Assembly: GCA_021793575.1 (NCBI GenBank)
Contig: JAJYSM010000007.1
Location: 1 to 64,000, forward strand
Source: Pseudomonadota bacterium
Lineage (GTDB): Bacteria; Pseudomonadota; Gammaproteobacteria; Xanthomonadales; Rhodanobacteraceae
Direction of reading: 5' to 3'
Length of the DNA: 64,000 bases
The notes below the pieces were generated by a model, which worked only from the letters and a program-made list of their open reading frames with translations, was not told the DNA's origin and searched no databases. Both the position numbers and the translations under genes were made by a program. Below, one piece after another: positions 11,053 to 24,307 of the stretch; position 1 is the first letter of the stretch, and the number at the start of each line of letters is the position of its first letter.

Positions 11053-12936
11053 TTACACCGAAAGGGTCTTGAGCTTGCGGTGGCCGTGGATCAGCGCGGT
11101 AAAGGCATGCGTCAGCGTCACCGAGGTGAACAGCGAGGTCAGGATGCCGATCATCAGCGTCACGCCGAAGCCCTTGATCGCGCCGGTGCCCATCGTGGTC
11201 AGCGCCAGCGCGGCGATCAGGTGGGTGACGTTGGCATCGAGAATGGTCGCCCAGGCCTTTTCATAGCCGGCGCGGATCGCCGCGTGCGGGGTGGAGCCGT
11301 TGCGCAGCTCCTCGCGCACGCGCTCGCAGATCAGCACATTGGCGTCGATCGCCATGCCCAGCGTGAGCACGATACCGGCGATGCCGGGCATGGTCAGGGT
11401 GACGCCGATCAGCGACATCACCGCCACCAGCACCACCAAGTTGAAGAACAGCGCGATGTCCGCCACCAGGCCGAACAGCTTGTAGTAGATCGCCGCCGCC
11501 AGCAGCACCAGCGCCAGGCCCAGCAGCACCGCATTGAAACCCTTGTCGATATTGTCCTTGCCCAGGCTGGGGCCGATCACGCGCTCCTCGACGATGTCCA
11601 CCGGCGCGGCAAACGCGCCGCCCTTGAGCAGCAGGGCGAGCTCGGAGGCCTCCTTCTGGCTGCCCAGGCCGTTGGTCTCGAACTGGTTGCTGAAGGCGCC
11701 CTGGATGGTGGCGTCGTTGATCACCGTCTCGGTGGTCTTGGGCGTGCGCACCTCCTTGCCGTTGACCATCTTGGTGTCGTACAGCGTCTCCACGTACACC
11801 ACCGCCATCGGCTTGTTGATGTTGTCTGTGGTGAAGTCGAGCATCTTCTTGGCGCCGGAGGCATTCAGCGTGACGTTCACGTTGGCGCTGCCGTTGCGCG
11901 TGTCGACACCGGAGGAAGCGTTGGTGAGCTCGTTGCCGGTGACGATGATCTTCTTGCTGACCAGCACCGGCACCTGGGTGCCGCGCATGTAGAACAGGTT
12001 GGCGTCCGGCGGAATATTGCCGGTCTTTGCCGCCTCCTGCGCGCGCGGGTCGCCGGGCTGGCCGATACCGGGGCGGTACTGCAGGGTGGCCACCGTGCCG
12101 ATCAGCTTCTTGGCCTCGGCCGGATCCTGCACGCCGGCCAGATCCACCACGATGTGGTTCTCGCCCTGCTGCTGGATCAGCGGCTCGGACACGCCGAGCG
12201 CGTTGATGCGGTTGCGCAGGGTGCTGAGGTTCTGGGTGATGGTGTCGCGCGCGATGCTGCGCAGCTTGTCCGGCTTCACCACTGCGGTCAGCACGAAGCG
12301 GTCGCCGGTGCTGGGGCCGTTGGCCAGGTTGAGGTCGCTGTAGGCGTTGGCGATCGCGTCCGACGCCTTGCTGCGGTCGTCGGCCGAACGCAGGATCACC
12401 GCGATGCCCTGGCCGCGCACGGCATTGCGGGTGACCGATTCGTAATGGATGTTCTTGTCGCGCAGCAGGCTGCGGATGTCGTCCGCGTAGCTGTTTTCCT
12501 GCTTGTCGAGCACGTCGCTCTGATCCACCTGCATCAGGAAATGCACGCCGCCCTGCAGATCCAGGCCCAGCGGCATCGAGCGCGCACCGATCGCGCGCAG
12601 CCAGCCCGGCACGGTGGACTCCAGCTTGAACGCCACCGTGTAGTTGTCGCCCAGCGCCGCCTTCATGGCGTCGGCGCCCATGCGCTGCACATCGGTGTTG
12701 GCGAAGGTGGCCAGCAGGTGATCGCCCTGCACCACCACTTCGCCGGCGCTCACGTGCTGCGCGGCGAGCGCGGCCGCCACCTTCTGCTGCACGCTCGCAT
12801 CGATCGGCGCGGCGCCGCGGTTGGCGGTGACCTGCACCGCCGGCTGCGGGATGAAGGCGTTCGGCAGCGCGTAGATCACGCCAAACAGCATCACCAGCGC
12901 TACCAGCGCGTATTTCCAGCGGGGAAAATCACTCAT
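11053..12936 (-). CDS. secD: Protein translocase subunit SecD
   Basis: A 627-residue six-span membrane protein. LGLDLQGGVHFLMQVD near residue 120 is the SecD family motif; a large periplasmic P1 region follows, and the C-terminal half has MPGIAGIVLTLGMAIDANVLICERVREE and the GFGVTLMIGILTSLFTS span. It works with SecF and YajC on the periplasmic side of SecYEG. The ATG at 12936 is preceded by AAGGAA, a good ribosome site. Confidence 0.97.
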   Translation of the reverse strand: MSDFPRWKYALVALVMLFGVIYALPNAFIPQPAVQVTANRGAAPIDASVQQKVAAALAAQHVSAGEVVVQGDHLLATFANTDVQRMGADAMKAALGDNYTVAFKLESTVPGWLRAIGARSMPLGLDLQGGVHFLMQVDQSDVLDKQENSYADDIRSLLRDKNIHYESVTRNAVRGQGIAVILRSADDRSKASDAIANAYSDLNLANGPSTGDRFVLTAVVKPDKLRSIARDTITQNLSTLRNRINALGVSEPLIQQQGENHIVVDLAGVQDPAEAKKLIGTVATLQYRPGIGQPGDPRAQEAAKTGNIPPDANLFYMRGTQVPVLVSKKIIVTGNELTNASSGVDTRNGSANVNVTLNASGAKKMLDFTTDNINKPMAVVYVETLYDTKMVNGKEVRTPKTTETVINDATIQGAFSNQFETNGLGSQKEASELALLLKGGAFAAPVDIVEERVIGPSLGKDNIDKGFNAVLLGLALVLLAAAIYYKLFGLVADIALFFNLVVLVAVMSLIGVTLTMPGIAGIVLTLGMAIDANVLICERVREELRNGSTPHAAIRAGYEKAWATILDANVTHLIAALALTTMGTGAIKGFGVTLMIGILTSLFTSVTLTHAFTALIHGHRKLKTLSV

Positions 12937-13026
12937 GGTTGTTCCTTGTGCGATCGTCCATGACCGCCAGAGTCAAGCAGCGGCCGTCCCTGGCCGCACT
13001 CATCGAATAGGGAGATCCGACCGCGG

Positions 13027-13356
13027 TCAGACGGATTTCAGCGAGCCCTTGGGCAGCACCTGCGATACCGCGCCCTTCTGCACCTTGACCAGTACGCCGG
13101 GCGCGATCTCGACGGAGAGAAACGTCTCGCCCACCTCGTCCACGCGTCCGGCGATGCCGCCGTTGGTGACCACTTCGTCGCCCTTGGACAGACCAGCGAT
13201 CAGCGCACGCAGTTCCTTCTGCCGCTTCATCTGCGGGCGGATCATCATGAAATAGAACACGCCGAACAGCAGGATCAGCGGCAGGAAGGTGAGCAGCGGA
13301 TTGCCGCCTGCGGCCGGAGCGGCCTGGGCCATCACCAACGGGATCGAGAGGTTCAT
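13027..13356 (-). CDS. yajC: Preprotein translocase subunit YajC
   Basis: A 109-residue single-span membrane protein of the SecDF-YajC complex. One hydrophobic segment (LTFLPLILLFGVFYFMMIRP) is followed by the conserved QMKRQKELRALIAGLSKGDEVVTNGGIAGRV region (split here by residue 60). It sits between tgt and secD on the same strand, the standard order. An alanine/proline-rich N-terminal tail precedes the span. Confidence 0.96.
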   Translation of the reverse strand: MNLSIPLVMAQAAPAAGGNPLLTFLPLILLFGVFYFMMIRPQMKRQKELRALIAGLSKGDEVVTNGGIAGRVDEVGETFLSVEIAPGVLVKVQKGAVSQVLPKGSLKSV

Positions 13357-13507
13357 CGGGTTGTCTCACAAGTGGCGGCGACAGCAGGAAATCCGCTGAA
13401 CGTCCGGTAAAAGATCGTGGATTATGCCACGCACCCCCAGGCCGTGCACTGCGCCGCCATGCGGCAGCCGCCGCACCGCGACCGGGCCGCATGCGGGCGT
13501 CCGCTCC

Positions 13508-16791
<3,284 letters not shown>

Positions 16792-16809
16792 CCCGGCGGC
16801 GGCGCCCGC

Positions 16810-17193
16810 TCAGAAGCGGCCGTCGCCGATCAGCTGGGCGATCTCCGCGTCGGTGAACAGCCGCGAGCGGGTGAGGAAGCGCACGCCCTGCCCGTTCTCC
16901 AGCGAGAACATGCCGCCGCGCCCCTCGACCACGTCGATGATCAGCTGGGTGTGCTTCCAGTATTCGTACTGCGAGGGACTCATGTAAAACGGCGCATCGG
17001 CGATCACACCCAGCTGCACGTCATGGTCGCCGACGATGAAGTCGTGCTGCGGGTAGCACATCGGCGAGGAGCCGTCGCAGCAGCCGCCGGACTGATGGAA
17101 CAGCAGCGCGCCGTGCTGCTGGCGCAGGCGCTCGATCAGCGCCTGCGCCACCGGCGTGGCGAGCACCTTGGCAACGCGGTCGACGTCGGGCAT
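16810..17193 (-). CDS. DUF779 family protein of the alcohol-oxidation operon
   Basis: A 127-residue protein of the DUF779 family, which recurs beside aldehyde dehydrogenase genes in many bacteria. The conserved core is HQSGGCCDGSSPMCYP, with paired and single cysteines, followed by FYMSPSQYEYWKHTQ and DVVEGRGGMFSLE. Function is unknown; a role in handling a metal or a reactive aldehyde is only a guess. It begins 11 bases after the receptor gene stop and is the last gene of the operon that starts with the aldehyde dehydrogenase. No signal peptide, so cytoplasmic. Confidence 0.88.
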   Translation of the reverse strand: MPDVDRVAKVLATPVAQALIERLRQQHGALLFHQSGGCCDGSSPMCYPQHDFIVGDHDVQLGVIADAPFYMSPSQYEYWKHTQLIIDVVEGRGGMFSLENGQGVRFLTRSRLFTDAEIAQLIGDGRF

Positions 17194-17204
17194 GGCTGTC
17201 TCCG

Positions 17205-19415
17205 TCAGAACGTCAGGTTGGCGCCAAGCAGCCAGGTGCGGCCCGGGCCGGGCTCGTAGTAGCGGCCGTTGCCGTCGTTGACGATCACCGTGCCGATGTA
17301 GCGGCGGTTGGCCAGATTGTCCAGCCGCGCGCTCAGCTGCAGCCGCGTGCTGGCGCCCAGAGCAAGGGTGTAGCTGGCGTCGAGCCCGATCAGACCATAA
17401 CCGGCTGCCTGCTGGGTATTGGTGTCGTTGACGCTGACCGCGCCGACGCCGGTCAGCGTCAGCCCCTCGCGCCAGCCCAGATCGCGGCCGTGCTCGACCC
17501 GCAGCGAGCCGTAGTTGTCCGGCACGCCGGGAATCCGCGCGCCGGCGGCCACCGGCGTCGTGGCGGCGACGCACGGCGTGCCGGTGCAGGTGCGAAAGCC
17601 GTTGCGGAAGCGCGCCTGCAGGTGGGTGAAGCCGGCGGCCATGCGCCAGTCGCCGACCAGCTGGCCGGTCAGCGAAAACTCCACGCCCTGCCGCCGCGCG
17701 CTGCCCACGTTCTGGTAGGTGGCCCTGCCGTTCTCGTTGGTGGCCACCGCCAGCTCGTTGCTGGTGTCGGCGCGGAATGCGGCGCTGTCGAACTCCAGCG
17801 CCGGGGTGATCTTCCACTTCGCGCCCGCTTCCAGGTTGCGGCTGCGCGATGCGCGCAGGTTGAACGCGAGCCCGGCCTGGCCGTCGCTGCGATAACCCAG
17901 CTCGTTGTAGCTCGGCGTCTCGAAGCCCTGGCCGAAGCTGGCATACAGCCGCAGGTTGGTGGCCGCACGGAACAGCAATCCGGCCATCGGAGTGGTGGCG
18001 AGGTAGTTGACGTGGCCGCTGTCGTTCGGGTTGCGCGCGGTGATGTAGAAATCGCGCTCGCTGAAGCGCACGTCGTCGTGCCGCAGCCCCAGCAGCAGCG
18101 ACCAGCGCGGGCTGAAGTGCCAGTACCACTGCGCGTACTGCGCCACGTTGTTGACGTTGTCGTTCTCGTTGCGGCGCACCGCGCCGAGCACGCCCAGCGT
18201 GCCGCCGACGAAGTTCTCGTAGCCAAGCCGGTGCTGGCGCTGATAGTCGGCGCTGGCGCCGAGCACGAACTCGTACGCGCGCGAGGCCAGCTCGCCGCGG
18301 TGCGTCCAGCGCAGGTCGGTGCCGCCGTAGCGGGTATCCGGCGCCACCACGCCGCCGGACTGCAGCGGGTTCTTCTGCGGGCCGAGCGGTATCGACAGGT
18401 ACTGCACGATGCTGCGCCGGCCGTAGTAGGCCATCACGCGCAGCGCGTCGGCGCTGTCGAGCTGCTGCTCGTAGATCACGCCGAGCTGGTTCTGGCGGGT
18501 GCTCTTGCGCGTGTTGAACTGGCTCGCCACGGCGGTGGCCTGGCGCGGGTTGGCGTCGACCTGGGCGCGGGTCAGCCCCAGCGGATCCTGCGCGACCGGC
18601 TGGCTCAGCCGGTTCAACACCAGGGTGAGCTTGCGCTGCTTGCCCAGATCGATGTTGAACTTGGCGTTGGCCGACTGCCGCCGCACGCGGCTGTGCTGGC
18701 GGTAGCCGCCGGAGAGGAACTGCGAGGCGGCGATGTTGTAGTCGACCCGGCCCACCGTGCCGCGGGTGTCGACGCCGAAGCGGAAAGTATCGTTGCTGCC
18801 GGCATACACGCCCACCGTGGTCACCGGGGTGGGCGTGCCGTCCGCACTCCACAGCTGCACCACGCCGCCGGCGGCATTGCCGTACAGCACCGAGAACGGC
18901 CCGCGCAGCACCTCGACCCGATCGGCGCTGTCGAGGTTGAACTGCGACACCTGGCCCTGGCCGTCCGGCAGCGTGGCCGGGATGCCGTCCATGAACACGC
19001 GGATGCTGCGTACGCCGAAGGTGGCGCGCGCGCCGAAGCCGCGGATCGAGATCTGCTCGTCCTGCGCGTAGTTCTGGCGGTCGCGCGCGAGGATGCCCGG
19101 CACCCCGACCAACGTCTCGGACAGGTTGATGCCGGCCTGGCCCGCCTCCGCCGGCGCCACCCTGATCACGCTGAGCGCGGCGGGGAGGTCGAACGGCGCA
19201 ATGTCGAGCCGGCTCGCGTTGACCTGCACCGAAGGCAGCGTGGTGAGCCGCAGCGGCGGCGTAGCGGCCGGTGCGTCCTGCGCCGCCAGCGGCTGCATCG
19301 CCAGCCCGGCCCACAGCAGCGCCGCGAGCGGATGACGCCAGGCCGCGGCCGTGGCGGGAAGGTGGCGGTAACCGATGCGTCGTCCCGTCTGTCTCACGCT
19401 GCTGCTCCTGCCCAT
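17205..19415 (-). CDS. pqqU: TonB-dependent outer-membrane receptor, PqqU/YncD-like (probable PQQ uptake)
   Basis: A 736-residue TonB-dependent receptor with signal peptide (ends PLAAQ), plug and beta-barrel. The plug reads INLSETLVGVPGI, RQNYAQDEQISIRGFG and DGIPATLPDGQGQ, then VEVLRGPFSVLYGNAAGG, and the end reads VIVNDGNGRYYEPGPGRTW; these match, nearly word for word, my recollection of E. coli YncD, identified as the PQQ receptor PqqU. Placement downstream of a PQQ dehydrogenase supports PQQ import; lanthanophore uptake is the alternative. An ATG at 19415 sits 4 bases after the upstream stop; a GTG at 19430 in frame is the other possible start. Calls to YncD are from memory, not alignment. 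Confidence 0.82.
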   Translation of the reverse strand: MGRSSSVRQTGRRIGYRHLPATAAAWRHPLAALLWAGLAMQPLAAQDAPAATPPLRLTTLPSVQVNASRLDIAPFDLPAALSVIRVAPAEAGQAGINLSETLVGVPGILARDRQNYAQDEQISIRGFGARATFGVRSIRVFMDGIPATLPDGQGQVSQFNLDSADRVEVLRGPFSVLYGNAAGGVVQLWSADGTPTPVTTVGVYAGSNDTFRFGVDTRGTVGRVDYNIAASQFLSGGYRQHSRVRRQSANAKFNIDLGKQRKLTLVLNRLSQPVAQDPLGLTRAQVDANPRQATAVASQFNTRKSTRQNQLGVIYEQQLDSADALRVMAYYGRRSIVQYLSIPLGPQKNPLQSGGVVAPDTRYGGTDLRWTHRGELASRAYEFVLGASADYQRQHRLGYENFVGGTLGVLGAVRRNENDNVNNVAQYAQWYWHFSPRWSLLLGLRHDDVRFSERDFYITARNPNDSGHVNYLATTPMAGLLFRAATNLRLYASFGQGFETPSYNELGYRSDGQAGLAFNLRASRSRNLEAGAKWKITPALEFDSAAFRADTSNELAVATNENGRATYQNVGSARRQGVEFSLTGQLVGDWRMAAGFTHLQARFRNGFRTCTGTPCVAATTPVAAGARIPGVPDNYGSLRVEHGRDLGWREGLTLTGVGAVSVNDTNTQQAAGYGLIGLDASYTLALGASTRLQLSARLDNLANRRYIGTVIVNDGNGRYYEPGPGRTWLLGANLTF

Positions 19416-19419
19416 CGAC

Positions 19420-20631
19420 TCAGTCGCCACGATAGACCAACTTCACTTTCGAGCGCCTGGCGCCCTCGAAGGTCAGCGTCTTGCTGCCGGCCGGGTAGCC
19501 GTTCTGCTGCAGCAGGAACGCCATGATCTCCACATAGTCATCATGCGCCAGGCTGCCCGGGTCGGTAGCCGGCATGTTGTGGGTGAGGATCGAGAAGATG
19601 TCGCTGACGTGGAACTTCGACTGCGCCGAGGCGAAGTTGGGGCCTTTCAGCGCCGGTCCGGCGCGGCCTTCCAGCGTCGGGCCGTGGCACTGCGCGCAGT
19701 TGGCCAGGAACTTCTGCTTGCCGTTGTCGGCCTGGACCACCGTGTACAGCGCCGGCACCGCGGCCGGCTTGCGCGGCTTGCCTGCCGAACCGCCGCAGTG
19801 GCCGCCGCTCGACGCACCGCGCGGCGCGTGCCGCAGCATCGCGGTGCCGCGCCGCACCGGCAGCGCTGCGCCCGCCTGCGCATACGGCGCCAGCAGCCGG
19901 GCCAGCTGACCCGAGTGGGCCAGCGCGTCGATCGACTGCTCGAACGCGCGCGCGGCCGGTGCATTCGTGCTGTCGTACAGCGCCACCAGGTTGAACTGCG
20001 CATGCGGCTCGCGCAGTTCGTGATAGCTGAAGCGGCTGGCCTCATGCCGGCTGGCCAGATAGCGCACGATTGTCGGCTGCCACAGCATCGCCGCGCTCAC
20101 CGCGTGCTTTTCCAGCGCATGCAGCGAGCCCGCGTCGCTGCGGTGGACGTCCGCCTCGACGTTCGGATGGCTGGCGAAATACAGGTTGGGCGTGGTCTGG
20201 TAGGTCACCGCCACATCGCTGTGCAGCGGCAGCTCGGCCAGCGTCTCGGCGCGGCTGCCGCTGGGCGTGACCAGCACGAAGCCGGTGTGGCCATAGGGTG
20301 TGCTGGCCAGCAGTCCTGGCGGCACCGCATGGGCGTCGGCGTCGATCGGGAAGCCGAGCACCAGCGAGCAGCGGTTCTCCGCCAGCTGGTTGAACTTGCT
20401 CAGCGCGAAGCCCTCGTCGCCACCGCTGCCGTTGAAGGCATGCACGCGCAGCGTGCTGCCCTGCTGGGCAGCCACGGCACGGGCAAGGTTTGCGTCCATG
20501 CTGGCGGTGGGGCTGCTGTTGTCGATGCACACGGAAAGTTCGGCCGCGGCGGCGCTGCCGCCGTAGATGAGTACGGCGGCGATCGTGGCGAGCCAGATCC
20601 AGCGGTGCTGCGGTGATGGATGTTTCTTCAT
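19420..20631 (-). CDS. XoxJ-like periplasmic binding domain fused to a XoxG-like cytochrome c
   Basis: A 403-residue periplasmic protein with signal peptide (residues 1-30). Residues 31-255 are a substrate-binding-protein fold of the kind annotated as quinoprotein-dehydrogenase-associated (MxaJ/XoxJ), starting ELSVCIDNSSPTAS. A linker rich in Gly, Ser and Lys (about 260-292) leads to a class I cytochrome c domain: CAQCH at 312-316 and the probable axial Met353 in HNMPATDPGS. In methanol dehydrogenase operons these are separate genes (xoxJ, xoxG); here one polypeptide would join assembly factor and electron acceptor. Start at 20631 gives a clean signal peptide. It lies 13 bases after the dehydrogenase gene. 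Confidence 0.85.
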   Translation of the reverse strand: MKKHPSPQHRWIWLATIAAVLIYGGSAAAAELSVCIDNSSPTASMDANLARAVAAQQGSTLRVHAFNGSGGDEGFALSKFNQLAENRCSLVLGFPIDADAHAVPPGLLASTPYGHTGFVLVTPSGSRAETLAELPLHSDVAVTYQTTPNLYFASHPNVEADVHRSDAGSLHALEKHAVSAAMLWQPTIVRYLASRHEASRFSYHELREPHAQFNLVALYDSTNAPAARAFEQSIDALAHSGQLARLLAPYAQAGAALPVRRGTAMLRHAPRGASSGGHCGGSAGKPRKPAAVPALYTVVQADNGKQKFLANCAQCHGPTLEGRAGPALKGPNFASAQSKFHVSDIFSILTHNMPATDPGSLAHDDYVEIMAFLLQQNGYPAGSKTLTFEGARRSKVKLVYRGD

Positions 20632-20644
20632 GCCGGCACTCCGC

Positions 20645-22342
20645 TTACAGCGAGAAAACGTACAGGTGGCCGCCGACCGGGATCTTGGCCACATCGGGAT
20701 CCTTGGCCATGTCACCGCCCCAGATCGGCGTGGCACCGCCCCAGCCAGCGTAGATGCCGATGTACTGCTTGCCATCGACTTTCCAGGTGCTGGGTACACC
20801 GATGATGCCGGAGGTCATCTGCGGGCTCTTCCACAGCACCTTGCCGGTCTTGGCGTCGAACGCATACAGATAGCCGTCTGCGCTGCCGGAGAACACCAGC
20901 CCGCCGGCCGTGCTCAGCATGCCGCTGTTCCACGGCAGCTTGGAGGGGAAATTCCAGACCTGCTTGCCGGTGTTGACATCGATCGCCTGCACCGAACCCC
21001 AGATACCCTTGAACGCCGGATCGGCCATCACCTTGAAAGTTTCACCGAGGAACGGCAGACCCGCCTTGTACGCCACCGTAGTGCCCTTGATGGTCATGCA
21101 GGTGTGCATGGTCGGCACGTAGGCCAGGTGCGTCTGCGGATCGACCGAGATCGGCCACCAGTTCTTGCCACCGAGGAAGCTCGGGCAGGTGAACACCTGC
21201 TTGTCGATGGTCGGGCGCATCGCCGGATCGGTCACCGGCTTGCCGTCCTTGAAGCCGCTGACCGAGGTGGCGGTGGCGAACTTCTCGGCGTAGATCAGCT
21301 TGCCGTCGGTGCGGTCGATCGCATAGAACCAGCCGTTGCGGCTGGCCGACACCAGCGCCTTGTAGGGCTTGCCCTGGTAGTCGATGTCGGTGAGCACGGT
21401 TTCGTTGGTGCCGTCGTAGTCCCAGGTGTCGTTGGGCGTGTACTGGTAGTGCCACTTGATCTTGCCGGTGGCCGGATTCATCGCGATGACCGAATCGGTG
21501 TACAGGTTGTCGCCCGGACGCAGCGTGGCCAGCCACGGGCCGGGGTTGCCGACGCCCCAGAACAGCGTGTCGGTGGTCGGATCGTAGCTGCCGGTGAGCC
21601 ACGCGCCGCCGCCGCCGGTCTTGTACGCGCCCTTGGGCCAGGTCTTGCCACCCGGCTCGTTCGGCGCGGGGATGGTGAACTGCTTCCACAGCGGCTTGCC
21701 GGTCCTGGCATCCAGCGCCGCCACGAAGCCGCGCGCGCCGTATTCGCCGCCGGACATACCCACGATCACCTTGCCCTTGACGATCAGCGGCGCCAGCGTC
21801 ATCGCGCCGCCCATATCGGCCGGCGCCAGCTGGCGCTTCCACACCAGCTTGCCGGTGGGGCCGTCCAGCGCCACCACGTAGTTGTCCAGCGTGGCCATGT
21901 AGACGTCATTGCCGTACAGCGCCACGCCGCGGTTGACCACGTCGCAGCAGACCGTCTTCAGGCCGACGTGGGAGAGATCCTGCTGGTATTTCCACAGCAG
22001 CTTGCCGGTGCTGGCCTGGAACGCGAGCAGCTCGTCCTTCGGCGTGGTGATGAACAGGTAGTCGCCGTTGACGATCGGCGGCGCCTCGTGGCCCTGGTCG
22101 AAGCCGGTCTTGTAGTCCCACACCTGCTTGAGGCCGGTCACGTTGCCGGTGTTGATGTTGTCGAACGGCGCATAGCCGGAGCTGGTGTAGTCGCGGCGGT
22201 ACATCAGCCAGCCGTTGTCGCTGGCGGCGGCGCCCAGGCGCGCCGTGGTGACGGGCTGGTAGTCGGCGGCGAGTGCGCCGCCGGCCAGCACGGTCATGGC
22301 CACACACAGGGCGGTCTTGCGCAGGGTGGTGAGAGATTTCAT
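20645..22342 (-). CDS. PQQ-dependent alcohol dehydrogenase, lanthanide-type active site
   Basis: A 565-residue periplasmic quinoprotein with signal peptide (1-26) and an eight-bladed propeller. The vicinal disulfide pair is Cys132-Cys133. Metal ligands by family pattern are Glu200 (GGEYG), Asn266 (GVGNPGPW) and catalytic Asp308, with an additional Asp310 in TWDYDG. Asp at catalytic+2 marks lanthanide-dependent enzymes (XoxF, ExaF, PedH); calcium enzymes have a non-acidic residue there. Substrate is an alcohol, methanol or ethanol-type not decidable. The ATG at 22342 has AGGAAG upstream. It follows the aldehyde dehydrogenase gene after 197 bp. Confidence 0.93.
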   Translation of the reverse strand: MKSLTTLRKTALCVAMTVLAGGALAADYQPVTTARLGAAASDNGWLMYRRDYTSSGYAPFDNINTGNVTGLKQVWDYKTGFDQGHEAPPIVNGDYLFITTPKDELLAFQASTGKLLWKYQQDLSHVGLKTVCCDVVNRGVALYGNDVYMATLDNYVVALDGPTGKLVWKRQLAPADMGGAMTLAPLIVKGKVIVGMSGGEYGARGFVAALDARTGKPLWKQFTIPAPNEPGGKTWPKGAYKTGGGGAWLTGSYDPTTDTLFWGVGNPGPWLATLRPGDNLYTDSVIAMNPATGKIKWHYQYTPNDTWDYDGTNETVLTDIDYQGKPYKALVSASRNGWFYAIDRTDGKLIYAEKFATATSVSGFKDGKPVTDPAMRPTIDKQVFTCPSFLGGKNWWPISVDPQTHLAYVPTMHTCMTIKGTTVAYKAGLPFLGETFKVMADPAFKGIWGSVQAIDVNTGKQVWNFPSKLPWNSGMLSTAGGLVFSGSADGYLYAFDAKTGKVLWKSPQMTSGIIGVPSTWKVDGKQYIGIYAGWGGATPIWGGDMAKDPDVAKIPVGGHLYVFSL

Positions 22343-22503
22343 GGGTCGCTTCCTCGTGGTGAGTCGAAGGGAACAGAAGGTCGCCCCGCCCCGGGCAGCC
22401 GCTGCGTGGGCACCGCCCACGATTGAGCGCGGCGAACGACGCGCAGGCAGCATCCTGCCCAGCCCCCGGGCAGATGATTCGTCGTGGTATGCGAGCGCGC
22501 TGG

Positions 22504-22530
22504 CTGCCGACGGCCCAAGGCCGTCGGCAG
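22504..22530. terminator. Strong hairpin after the aldehyde dehydrogenase gene
   Basis: CTGCCGACGGC pairs perfectly with GCCGTCGGCAG around a 5-base loop, 10 bases beyond the dehydrogenase stop. There is no T run, so it may be an attenuator or an mRNA-stabilising structure that lowers expression of the PQQ dehydrogenase genes relative to the aldehyde dehydrogenase. Confidence 0.55.
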
Positions 22531-22539
22531 GGCGCGGCC

Positions 22540-24060
<1,521 letters not shown>

Positions 24061-24099
24061 GGGTGTGTGCTCCGTGGTTGGATAGGTAAGGGTGCAAAG

Positions 24100-24116
24100 A
24101 GCAGAAGCCGTGCCAG
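24100..24116 (-). promoter_or_regulatory. Sigma-54 promoter of the aldehyde/alcohol dehydrogenase operon
   Basis: On the minus strand CTGGCACGGCTTCTGCT matches the RpoN consensus YTGGCACGRNNNTTGCW at all but one defined position, with GG-N10-GC spacing. The -12 element is about 40 bases from the start codon, leaving a leader near 28 bases. The neighbouring activator has an intact GAFTGA loop. Confidence 0.85.
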
Positions 24117-24260
24117 CATCCCGCGTTGCACTGCATTGCTGCATCGTGTCAAGCGGCCAAATGCCGCAGCCAGAAGGAAAACATTTTTTATCGCCGCAAT
24201 GCAGCACGCATGCCGATGGCGTGAGGATTGCGCTTTGCCGCGCCATGTGTTTTGTATCCA

Positions 24261-24295
24261 GACACCCCTTCGAAAGGTGTCGCAGATTGCGACAC
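24261..24295. promoter_or_regulatory. Two adjacent palindromes, probable activator-binding sites (UAS)
   Basis: GTGTCGCAGATTGCGACAC (24277-24295) is a near-perfect dyad; GACACC (24261-24266) with GGTGTC (24276-24281) forms a second one that overlaps it. They lie about 150 bases upstream of the sigma-54 promoter, the usual distance for an enhancer, and end 12 bases before the activator start codon. They could therefore serve activation of the operon and autorepression of the regulator. Binding is inference. Confidence 0.7.
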
Positions 24296-24307
24296 TCGAG
24301 GTATCGC

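Noticed and set aside
11080-12963. A 627-codon plus-strand open frame opposite secD
   Set aside because: It mirrors secD codon by codon; long antisense frames are expected in high-GC DNA, and the translation is Arg/Gln/His-rich without any domain.
20567-22426. A 619-codon plus-strand open frame opposite the PQQ dehydrogenase
   Set aside because: Antisense shadow of a clearly real gene; low-complexity composition and no recognisable motif.
22430-22460. Possible second sigma-54 promoter before the PQQ dehydrogenase gene
   Set aside because: GG-N10-GC spacing can be found on the minus strand (TGGGCAGGATGCTGCC) but the -24 and -12 elements match poorly.
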